In this document: positions 7,691 through 14,460 of the stretch, piece after piece | How the letters are laid out: each line of letters starts with the position of its first letter | Position numbering within the stretch: the first letter of the stretch is position 1 | Assembly (NCBI RefSeq): GCF_038896935.1 | Contig: NZ_JBANDC010000005.1 | Coordinates: forward strand, 186,001 to 250,000 | Length of the DNA: 64,000 bases | Direction of reading: 5' to 3' | Source of the DNA: Collimonas rhizosphaerae | GTDB taxonomy: Bacteria; Pseudomonadota; Gammaproteobacteria; Burkholderiales; Burkholderiaceae_D | Program-made: the position numbers and the translations under genes | The notes under the pieces: model-generated | Seen by the model: only the letters and a program-made list of their open reading frames with translations | The model's database searches: none | What the model was told of the DNA's origin: nothing

Positions 7691-8074
7691 GTGAGCGTGC
7701 AGCTAAACCATACTATCGTCTGGTGCCGCGACAAGCAGAAATCAGCAAAATTTTTCACGGAAGTGCTAGGCCTACAATCCGCCACCCGATTCGGACCAAT
7801 GCTGGTTGTTCAGCTCAACAATAACGTTTCACTCGACTTCTACGAGAACGATGGCCAGATTTCGTCTCAGCATTATGCCTTCTTGATAGGAGAAGACGAC
7901 TTCGATCAAACCTTTGCCCGCATCCATGATCGAGGGCTGCAGTATTGGGCGGACCCTGGCAAGCACCGGACTGGAGAAATCAATCGGAACGACGGTGGCC
8001 GCGGGGTGTATTTTGAGGACCCGGATGGTCATCTCCTTGAGGTCATTACTCGACCTTATGGGAGCAGCGAGTAG
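7691..8074 (+). CDS. VOC (glyoxalase/bleomycin-resistance) family protein
   Basis: 127 residues from a GTG start with AAGGAGG five bases before it. One vicinal-oxygen-chelate module: HTIVWCRDKQKSAKFFTEVL at the N-terminus, FEDPDGHLLEVI at the C-terminus. Candidate metal ligands are H7, the H in SQHYAF and the E in LLEVI. Members include dioxygenases, fosfomycin- and bleomycin-resistance proteins; the substrate here is unknown. It is one unit of the array, followed by repeat copy 9. Confidence 0.8.
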   Translation: MSVQLNHTIVWCRDKQKSAKFFTEVLGLQSATRFGPMLVVQLNNNVSLDFYENDGQISSQHYAFLIGEDDFDQTFARIHDRGLQYWADPGKHRTGEINRNDGGRGVYFEDPDGHLLEVITRPYGSSE

Positions 8075-8107
8075 ATCGCCGGCAGGATGAGGTGGGCGTG
8101 CGTATTG

Positions 8108-8194
8108 AATGGCCGATTCGTGTTGATGCGACCGATAGCAATGGAGCGAATTGAGCCTGTCACAATCGGCTCAAAACGGCCAGAAGCGGCCGTC
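8108..8194 (+). repeat. Cassette repeat copy 9, 87-base palindrome
   Basis: Begins AATGGCCGATTC and ends GAAGCGGCCGT, which pair as an inverted repeat. Inside is CGGCTCAAAACGGCCAGAAG then CGGCC. GTGTTGATG near the start matches copies 5 and 6. It is close in length to copy 5 and lies between the VOC gene and the 8217 gene. Confidence 0.85.
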
Positions 8195-8216
8195 CAAAAA
8201 TCACAAGGATGTTGGA

Positions 8217-8555
8217 ATGAATCAGAATAGTTTGTTCGATATGAAATTGAAGGATTTAGAGGAGAAGGCGACAGGCCGTCTCTTGACGGCCGATGTGTTC
8301 GATGAAGCAGCGTTTGCCGATTTGTACTCCTATATTTGCTATATGGCCGAAGAGCTAAAGTCCGAATATGTCGTGTCGAAGCAATTCTTGGCGGCCATTC
8401 TGAGTGCGGCCGGCACAATTCGAAGCCGTTCTGAATATCTTCCTCAGGTTAAGAAGAGCGCAAAACTCGCCGACGACTTCGACATGGTCTTGGCATTGGT
8501 TGCTGCCGGGGAGGCGCCAAATGATAGGCGACCGGGCGTACCTCGTGTCTGCTAA
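8217..8555 (+). CDS. Hypothetical helical soluble protein
   Basis: 112 residues from ATG 8217. Mostly alpha-helical (FADLYSYICYMAEELKSE, KQFLAAILSAAGTIRSR) with an acidic N-terminal half. No membrane segment or known motif; I do not recognise the family. An in-frame start at 8151 lies inside repeat copy 9 and is rejected. It is followed by repeat copy 10. Confidence 0.6.
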   Translation: MNQNSLFDMKLKDLEEKATGRLLTADVFDEAAFADLYSYICYMAEELKSEYVVSKQFLAAILSAAGTIRSRSEYLPQVKKSAKLADDFDMVLALVAAGEAPNDRRPGVPRVC

Positions 8556-8569
8556 AAAAATCATCTAAG

Positions 8570-8600
8570 CCCGCAATCGGCCAAAATCGGACGGTCGAAG
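8570..8600 (+). repeat. Cassette repeat copy 10 (short)
   Basis: Core AATCGGCCAAAATCGGACGG, 15 bases past the stop of the 8217 gene and in the same orientation. Only the core half is clear. Confidence 0.7.
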
Positions 8601-8640
8601 ACGTTCGCTAAACTGATGACGATGTTGGAGGAATTTGATC

Positions 8641-8859
8641 ATGAAATTTGATTGGCACGGCGGAGTAATTTCGCGGACAACGTTAGTCGATTCTGCCTAC
8701 AAAAATACGCAGAACGTTCGGCGCTTTCTTTCACATCAGTGTGGACCGGAGTTCAAATTTGATCGCGATCTGATGGCATGGATACGAAACGGTGTTGAGA
8801 AGAACATGGGTGACGTTGTGGACGAGTGGACGCGTCGACGTACAATGGCGCCAGACTAG
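8641..8859 (+). CDS. DUF6434 domain protein
   Basis: 72 residues, with GGAGGA eight bases before ATG 8641. It matches what I recall of DUF6434 across its length: FDWHGG start, ISRTTLVDSAYKNTQNVRRF, then FKFDRDLMAWIRN and VVDEWTRRR. This SAP-like small domain is thought to bind nucleic acid, but its role is unknown. It is a single-gene unit with copies 10 and 11 on either side. Confidence 0.8.
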   Translation: MKFDWHGGVISRTTLVDSAYKNTQNVRRFLSHQCGPEFKFDRDLMAWIRNGVEKNMGDVVDEWTRRRTMAPD

Positions 8860-8869
8860 AAAATGACTC

Positions 8870-8955
8870 ATTCCGGCCATGAGCTGCCGTTGGCTGCTCG
8901 GGTGACAAAGCGGGTATTATTCAGCTGGGCAACCTGATATGCTGAATTTTTCAGC
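8870..8955 (+). repeat. Cassette repeat copy 11
   Basis: CCGGCCATGAGCTGCCG at 8873-8889 matches copy 6 (CGGCCAGGAGCTGCCG). The sequence after it shares GGGCAACCTG with the region after copy 6 (GGCAACCTGGC at 5800), so similarity continues past the core toward the next gene's promoter region. Confidence 0.65.
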
Positions 8956-8978
8956 CGACGATACGCAAGATACGGACG

Positions 8979-9551
8979 ATGGCTCTAGAAATTTCTTTTC
9001 GGAATGATCCTGTGATCGATACCTCTGAATTCATCGAGCAATACACCGATTCAAATCGGAAAAGAATAGAGTTTTCATGGAATGGAAAACATGCCGGCGA
9101 ATTTGTCGACGCAAACCAGGAGTTCCGCTGGGCGGTGGTTAGTCAATGCGTAGCAAATCCAGATCAGGCGCCGCTGAGCTTGCTCGAGCACCTTTTTCTC
9201 GCTGATTCAGAATGGGCGGTTCAAGCATGGGGTACACCGTATCATTTTTCTCAGCTTGGTAGCATTTTGCTCGGGCGAGGCGGAGAAGCATCTCTCGAAT
9301 CATTCTCAAGGGGATTCAGTGCTTCTTTCGACACCTTTGGTGCTTGTCACGAAATTCAGCTTCCGCCAACTTTGCTGGCTTCCCTAGCCTCGTCAGCTAG
9401 GGACATGCTAAGCCATACTGTCGATGAGAAGCAAAGAACTCGTTTAGAGGGAGTGTTGGAGCTTTTCGAGAAGATAGGAAACTCGACAGCTACCGCTGGT
9501 TGGGCAACTATCGCACCTGGGGCACCAGTTTCAAATATTCGAATTGTATGA
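8979..9551 (+). CDS. Hypothetical protein, 190 residues
   Basis: No signal peptide or membrane helix. The N-terminus is acidic and aromatic (NRKRIEFSWNGKHAGEF). A leucine-rich helical centre and a helical segment LARDMLSHTVDEKQRTRLEG-like precede a low-complexity tail (TATAGWATIAPGAP). No recognisable family. It lies between repeat copies 11 and 12 and is one cassette-like unit. Confidence 0.6.
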   Translation: MALEISFRNDPVIDTSEFIEQYTDSNRKRIEFSWNGKHAGEFVDANQEFRWAVVSQCVANPDQAPLSLLEHLFLADSEWAVQAWGTPYHFSQLGSILLGRGGEASLESFSRGFSASFDTFGACHEIQLPPTLLASLASSARDMLSHTVDEKQRTRLEGVLELFEKIGNSTATAGWATIAPGAPVSNIRIV

Positions 9552-9629
9552 CCGCGCTGATATCACAAAATATTGAGATGGCTCTCGAGCAAGCTGCGTC
9601 AGGTATCTAATTAAGAATTTCAGCCGCCA

Positions 9630-9680
9630 GTGCATAGGCCGCAGTCGGCCACAACCGGCCGGCCACCACAGTCCGCTATG
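9630..9680 (+). repeat. Cassette repeat copy 12
   Basis: CAGTCGGCCACAACCGGCC at 9642-9660, followed by a second GGCC and GTCCGC. It is 90 bases past the 8979 gene stop, in the same orientation. Confidence 0.7.
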
Positions 9681-9832
9681 CGACGGCACGACAGTCACGG
9701 AGCGAGGCCGCGGGGGCTGATGTCGTAGCCCGACTGAACATCGCCGATCGGTCCTTGGCTTCCTTGCCCTCTCGGACGATGACCGCGCGGTGTGCGAAAC
9801 TTATGGGCCAACAATGGCGGCAGGAGGTCGCG

Positions 9833-10789
9833 ATGACAATACCAAAGTACGACTACGACGTAGCCATCTCGTTCGGCTACAAGGACGAACCGTTCGCGAA
9901 CAAGCTTCACTCGCTGCTCGAAGGGCGTCTGAAGTTGTTCCTGTACTCGAAGGAGCAGGAGAAGCTTGCCGGCACGGACGGCGAGGCAAAGTTCAACGAG
10001 GTGTTCGGCAAGACGGCCAAGTTGGTAGTGATCCTGTATCGCGAAGCATGGGGCCACACCCCATTCACACGGTTTGAGGAAACAGCCATTCGGAACCGTG
10101 CGTATAGCGAGGGCTACGACTTTGCTGTGTTCATCCCGATGGATGATAGCGAGAAGCAAAAGGTCCCTGCGTGGGTGCCGAAGAATCGGCTGTACATCGG
10201 GCTTGAGCGATGGGGCATCGAGGCTGCTTGTGCCGTGATCGAGGCTCGGTTCAGCGAACTGGGCGGTGAGATTCACGAAGAGTCCGTTGCGGAGATGGCA
10301 GCGAAGGTTGCTGAGGCGATTGGGTATGAAGAGCGCCGACAGAAGCACTTGAACAGTCACGAGGGCGTGCAAGCGCAACGCCTGTCGTTCGATGAAGTCC
10401 GCGAGAAGTTGATTGAGGGTGTGGCAACCATTCAGAAAACGTTGCCAGCGATCAACCTTCATGAGAAGCACAATGGCGAGTCCGGTGGTGCGATCATTTT
10501 CCTTTCGGACCCAACTGGCATGTCCGTGAACTGGCGCCCTGAGTATGCAAACGTCATGCGTGACTCGAAGTTGAAGGCCACGTTTTGGAAGGGTCACCCA
10601 CCGTATCCAGGGGTCACGCACTGGGAAAAGCCGGTGGAGGGCGCGAGCATCACATTTGCGCCAGACCTCACCGAAGACGGACGGCCAGCATGGAAACAAA
10701 CGAACAAGGTGGGCGACGTGTTGCTCAGCCCAAACGGAGTGGCAGATGTGATCCTGAAGTGGTTCCTGGCGAAGTGCCAGAAGGGTTGA
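9833..10789 (+). CDS. TIR-domain protein, putative defence effector
   Basis: 318 residues from ATG 9833, with CAGGAGG five bases before it. Residues 6-105 look like a TIR domain: YDVAISFGYKDEPFANKL (strand A and box 1), LKLFLYSKEQEKLAGTDG (BB region), KLVVILYREAWGHTPFTRFEE with candidate catalytic E82 or E83, and DFAVFIPMDD. The C-terminal 190 residues are unknown and may sense or regulate. Bacterial TIR proteins often cleave NAD+ in antiphage systems (family knowledge). There is no obvious partner gene. GC is higher than in neighbouring units, suggesting a separate origin. It is followed by repeat copy 13. Confidence 0.75.
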   Translation: MTIPKYDYDVAISFGYKDEPFANKLHSLLEGRLKLFLYSKEQEKLAGTDGEAKFNEVFGKTAKLVVILYREAWGHTPFTRFEETAIRNRAYSEGYDFAVFIPMDDSEKQKVPAWVPKNRLYIGLERWGIEAACAVIEARFSELGGEIHEESVAEMAAKVAEAIGYEERRQKHLNSHEGVQAQRLSFDEVREKLIEGVATIQKTLPAINLHEKHNGESGGAIIFLSDPTGMSVNWRPEYANVMRDSKLKATFWKGHPPYPGVTHWEKPVEGASITFAPDLTEDGRPAWKQTNKVGDVLLSPNGVADVILKWFLAKCQKG

Positions 10790-10870
10790 TCACTTCGCGA
10801 CGCCCTTGAGCCTCTCGAAGGTGCGAAGGCCAGCCATGCTGAACATCGCGCCGAGCAGTGCGGGGCTCCT
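10790..10870 (-). pseudogene. Remnant C-terminus of an unidentified gene
   Basis: On the minus strand about 26 codons read like a protein tail (SPALLGAMFSMAGLRTFERL, then KGVAK and a stop) that abuts the TIR gene's stop. No start is present. It may be the end of a neighbour carried along with the TIR gene from elsewhere. Weak evidence. Confidence 0.25.
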
Positions 10871-10928
10871 TCGAGTGGCTTTGCATGGGTCCGAGCGGCG
10901 GCTTTGTGGCGACTCGATCCGGGCAGCG

Positions 10929-10993
10929 AATGTCGCCGAAGGGTCGAACTCGGCCTATCGCGACCGCCTGAAAACGGCCAGGAGCGGTCCATT
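10929..10993 (+). repeat. Cassette repeat copy 13 (long form)
   Basis: AATGTCGCCGAAGGGTCGAA opens it and AAAACGGCCAGGAGCGGTCC then ATT closes it; the two ends are imperfect inverted repeats. It lies 140 bases past the TIR gene. The rest of the 330-base gap to 11119 is AT-rich with no gene. Confidence 0.85.
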
Positions 10994-11118
10994 ATAAGTA
11001 ATTAATATCATTTAATTTTTTAGTGACTTTGAATATTCTTTCAATTTGGAGCCGCTGTGCAATTCACCTTATCATTCAAAACTGACGCCGTGCGGCAGTC
11101 AATTTTACGGTAGGCGCT

Positions 11119-11454
11119 ATGAATCGTGCCGCTCGATTGGTCCTATGGTTTGCTGTGGGAGGGATCTGCCTCAGTATTGCCGCCCGTATGCATACGGTGT
11201 CAAAGTATGAAAAAGCCTTCGCCATAACTAATGTCGGTGACGCAGCGAGCCTTGTCGTGGAGCGTTTCGGCAGTCCTAGCGCCCATGAGAGCAATGCCAA
11301 TCGCTTCTTGAGGTATGCCGCAAATTCTTGTGAGACGCCGTGTACTGAACGGCTGTGGTGGGAGCATCCCGTACTCAAAGGCGTTGAGGCATGGTCAGTC
11401 GAGTTTAACGTGGAGGGAAAGACCATTAACAAGGCTCACTGGGTGTCACCATAG
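11119..11454 (+). CDS. Hypothetical exported or membrane-anchored protein
   Basis: 111 residues. A hydrophobic segment at 6-23 serves as signal or anchor. The soluble part is SmpA-like in feel: ITNVGDAASLVVERFGSPS followed by a short beta domain with two cysteines (NSCETPCTERLWW) and a C-terminal WSVEFNVEGKTI strand. Family not recognised. Followed about 140 bases on by repeat copy 14. Confidence 0.6.
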   Translation: MNRAARLVLWFAVGGICLSIAARMHTVSKYEKAFAITNVGDAASLVVERFGSPSAHESNANRFLRYAANSCETPCTERLWWEHPVLKGVEAWSVEFNVEGKTINKAHWVSP

Positions 11455-11595
11455 TACGAGGGAAGCTAACAACCGTCGATGAACCGTCCCACAATCAGGC
11501 CCATAATTCTCATCGAACGGACGTTCGGCATCAGTCTTCACATGCTGTCGTGTGTTGTACATGTCAAACGTTGAACAGTGGCTTCGGAGACAATC

Positions 11596-11660
11596 GTAGG
11601 TCGCCTTTGGGTCGAAATCAAGCCGTTGCGGCTGGCTCAAAACGTCCACTTGCGGTCGTT
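11596..11660 (+). repeat. Cassette repeat copy 14 (long form)
   Basis: Reads GGGTCGAAATCAAGCCGTTG, then CGGCTGGCTCAAAACGTCCA, then CTTGCGGTCGTT. Its first 40 bases are nearly identical to the opposite strand of copy 2, although the two lie 9.4 kb apart in inverted orientation. It is the last rightward copy. The gap to the SDR gene at 11939 holds no other gene. Confidence 0.85.
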
Positions 11661-11938
11661 CGCGAACGTCCGCTGGTAGACATGCAATATTGCAGCATGA
11701 AGTGCGCTATCGGTCATCAGCAGACAATACAAGCATAGGAAATCTTTCCATGATGACGGATATCCCACCACTGCGACGGCAATAGCTTCTTATCCTATAC
11801 AACGCCTGTGTGGCGTCCAATGAATTCGTCGTGGCGCATTTGGAATTTTAATTGGCGCGATATGCTAGTGACGGGGCAAGTGCCAATACGTACCATCATC
11901 CCTATCGAAACATATCGTTTCATAAACAGGAGCAAGAG

Positions 11939-12775
11939 ATGGTTTCCAGCACGACAAGCAAGAAAGTAGCCTTGGTCACAGGTGCCTCGTCGGGCATGGG
12001 CATGGACTTTGCGAAAGCGCTGTTGTCCGAAGGCATGGTGGTCTATGCGGCGGCACGGCGTGTGGATCAGATGGCGGATCTGGCGCGGCTTGGCGCCATT
12101 ACGCTGAAGATGGATGTTACCAGCGAATCCGATCTGCAAGCCGCCGTTCAGTGCATCACGCAGGATCATGGAGGCGTCGATGTCCTGATCAACAATGCCG
12201 GCTTTGGCATGTACGGCGCGATGGAAGACACTACGATTGAAGACGCACGCTACCAATTCGAAGTCAATCTGTTTGGCATGGCGCGGCTTACCCAGCTGCT
12301 GCTGCCGGCGATGCGTAACAAGGGCACCGGGAAGATCGTCAACATATCCTCGATGGGCGGCAAGATATACACTCCTCTGGGCAGTTGGTATCACGCCACC
12401 AAGCATGCGGTCGAGGGCTGGTCGGATTGTCTGCGTCTTGAACTGGCGCCGTTCGGCATCGACGTGGTGATCATTGAGCCGGGCGCGATTGCCACCGAAT
12501 TCGGCGATGTGTTGGTAGCTCCCATGCTCAAGCGTTCCGGCAACGGTCCTTACAGCAAAATGGCAAACGCGGTCGCATCGGCCACCCGGGCATCATATGA
12601 ACTCGGTGGCGCTTCCAGCCCCCAGGTCATTGTCAATCTCATCCTGCAGGCGATACGCGCAAAAAAACCGAAGACCCGGTACGTCGCCGGTAAATATGCT
12701 ATGCCGCTGATGTTTATCCGCAAGTGGTTCGGCGACCGCATTTTCGACAAAATCGTGTTATCGATCGTGAAGTGA
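11939..12775 (+). CDS. SDR-family oxidoreductase
   Basis: 278 residues from ATG 11939, with AGGAG upstream. Classical short-chain dehydrogenase: TGASSGMG cofactor loop at about 15-22, MDVTSESD, NNAG at about 86-89, catalytic serine in NISSMGG, and YHATK (tyrosine and lysine) at about 157-161. An NAD(P)H-dependent alcohol/ketone oxidoreductase is expected; the substrate is unknown. The C-terminal extension (MPLMFIRKWFGDRIFDKI) is typical of the sub-family often paired with AraC regulators. It forms a two-gene unit with the regulator nine bases downstream. Confidence 0.85.
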   Translation: MVSSTTSKKVALVTGASSGMGMDFAKALLSEGMVVYAAARRVDQMADLARLGAITLKMDVTSESDLQAAVQCITQDHGGVDVLINNAGFGMYGAMEDTTIEDARYQFEVNLFGMARLTQLLLPAMRNKGTGKIVNISSMGGKIYTPLGSWYHATKHAVEGWSDCLRLELAPFGIDVVIIEPGAIATEFGDVLVAPMLKRSGNGPYSKMANAVASATRASYELGGASSPQVIVNLILQAIRAKKPKTRYVAGKYAMPLMFIRKWFGDRIFDKIVLSIVK

Positions 12776-12784
12776 GGAAGGCCG

Positions 12785-13810
12785 ATGATGCACGCGAATC
12801 GATTTAGCGTTCAGAGCGGCTGGAAGCTGTTGATACGCGACATGGGTATCAACCCGGCTGATGTACTCAGATTGGCGGAGCTACCGGCCGACCTGTTTGC
12901 GCGCAAGGACGCCAGCTTGACGCCGCTGGAGTATTTCAACTTCTGGCAAGGGCTGGAACGGGCAGCTGGGTCCGAAGCGTTGCCACTGAAAATCGGCCAA
13001 GTAATTTCTGTGGAAACCTTCGATCCCCCCATCTTTGCCAGCCTGTGCAGTCCGAACCTGAATACCGCGCTCCAGCGCTTATCGCAATTCAAGATGCTGA
13101 TCGGCCCGCTTACTCTGGCCGTCAACATTGACGCTGAGCGAACCACAGCCACGCTCGATTGCTACGACGATCTGAGACCGATTCCGCGCAGCCTCGCGGC
13201 TTCCGAACTGGTGTTCTTTACCCAATTGGCGCGATTGGCAACGCGGCAAAGGATAGTGCCGATTGATTTGTCGTTGACCCAACTACCGGAGAATCTGACT
13301 CCGTATGAGACCTATTTCGGTCATCCGCTTCGCCAAAGCGACCGCAACCAGATCGCTTTTTCTGCTCAGGATGCGCAACATCCGTTCTTAACCGAAAATG
13401 CAGGGATGTGGTCGTTTTTTGAAAGTGGTCTGAAAAAGCGACTGTCCGATTTGGATGCCGAAGCCACCATGAGTCAGCGGGTACGGAGTGCCCTGCTCGA
13501 AATGTTGCCAGGCGGCCAGAGCACCATTGAACAGGTAGCCACTCGATTGGCGATGACCAAACGTTCCCTGCAACGGTACTTGAGCGAAGAGTCGACCGGC
13601 TACCAGGACGTGCTGAACGCTACACGCAAGGAATTGGCCCGGCACTATCTCGCCCGTTCGTCCATTTCGCCGGGAGAAATCGCCTGGCTGCTGGGTTTTC
13701 AGGATGGCAATTCCTTCAACCGAGCATTCAAGGGATGGACGGGAATAACACCGGGGGAGTATCGCTCACGTACCTCGGAAGCGTCCACTTGCCACACGGA
13801 TGTGGATTGA
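12785..13810 (+). CDS. AraC-family transcriptional regulator
   Basis: 341 residues with AGGAAGG before tandem ATGs. Residues 20-200 resemble the arabinose-binding-type ligand domain of OruR/ArgR-like AraC proteins. Residues 235-330 hold the double helix-turn-helix: IEQVATRLAMTKRSLQRYLS and then FQDGNSFNRAFKGWTGITPG. It is co-directional with the SDR and separated by nine bases, so it probably controls that gene and itself. Ligand unknown. Confidence 0.85.
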   Translation: MMHANRFSVQSGWKLLIRDMGINPADVLRLAELPADLFARKDASLTPLEYFNFWQGLERAAGSEALPLKIGQVISVETFDPPIFASLCSPNLNTALQRLSQFKMLIGPLTLAVNIDAERTTATLDCYDDLRPIPRSLAASELVFFTQLARLATRQRIVPIDLSLTQLPENLTPYETYFGHPLRQSDRNQIAFSAQDAQHPFLTENAGMWSFFESGLKKRLSDLDAEATMSQRVRSALLEMLPGGQSTIEQVATRLAMTKRSLQRYLSEESTGYQDVLNATRKELARHYLARSSISPGEIAWLLGFQDGNSFNRAFKGWTGITPGEYRSRTSEASTCHTDVD

Positions 13811-14198
13811 TCCAAGTTATGTGTTCAACACCTGACCAGCATCATGACCGTGCTCAGGCCTACAATCCATCAAAGCAAACGACAACCGTGCCAGGCAAGC
13901 GGACACGACCAATATGAATTGCATTGGGCGGCTTTGGGGCGGTGGAAAACTTTGCGGACGTCAGCTTTAGTGAAGTGAATTCGGCGTATCGAATGGCTGT
14001 TCAGGGTCGGAAGCCGTCTGCCAGATTTTCGAAAACCAGTCACTCGTTGAGAATTTTCCGTCAACGGCCGGTCTACCCGCCTAAGCCGCCGTTCGTTCCA
14101 ATGTAGCCGGAGAACGCATTTTGCATGGAACCGTTTGACGTTCCATCGAAGCCCATTGACCGCAACTAGTTTTAAGCAGCCGGTCAGCCGGAGACGCT
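13811..14198. other. Gene-free stretch before repeat copy 15
   Basis: No open frame here looks like a protein on either strand. It contains GC-rich palindromic fragments (CAACGGCCGG, GTAGCCGGAG) that may be decayed repeat or cassette sequence. It separates the AraC gene from repeat copy 15. Confidence 0.4.
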
Positions 14199-14267
14199 CG
14201 ACCGGCCGCAACGGGCCGTTTTGTGCCTGTCGGGACAAGCAAATTTCGACCAAAAAATCCGGCCGAT
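14199..14267 (-). repeat. Cassette repeat copy 15 (long form, reversed)
   Basis: The minus strand reads TGGTCGAAATTTGCTTGTCC, then CGACAGGCACAAAACGGCCC, then GTTGCGGCCGG. It is the only minus-oriented copy right of the recombinase, and the nearest upstream gene on that strand (14461-15795) is also minus, so the rule that the repeat follows the gene in its orientation still holds. Confidence 0.8.
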
Positions 14268-14460
14268 ACAGCCTTTCCAGTACGGACGGTCAACTAGACT
14301 ATGGAGTGGCTTTGGCTGTCCCATCGAGATATTCGGCTATTTTTTGCCAGCCTATGCCTCGGGCTAGCTCCGAGGCAGTCTGCCCTGATTGGGCTCTAGC
14401 AGTTACATCGCTCCCGTAAATGCACATGGAATGCACAAGATTAATCCAGTCTCGGATCGG

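Noticed and set aside
9695..10699. 334-residue minus-strand frame opposite the TIR gene
   Set aside because: Shadow of a codon-biased plus-strand gene with a clear ribosome binding site and recognisable domain.
13870..14253. 127-residue minus-strand gene
   Set aside because: Runs through repeat copy 15 and has an arginine-rich shadow-like composition without a ribosome binding site.
1076..14267. Classical integron attC array
   Set aside because: No GTTRRRY/RYYYAAC core pairs were found at the repeat ends and the recombinase lacks the IntI length and extra domain.
1076..14267. Repeats as simple rho-independent terminators
   Set aside because: Some follow genes and can fold, but there are no consistent T-runs and the sequence conservation extends over 50-80 bases, more than a terminator needs.
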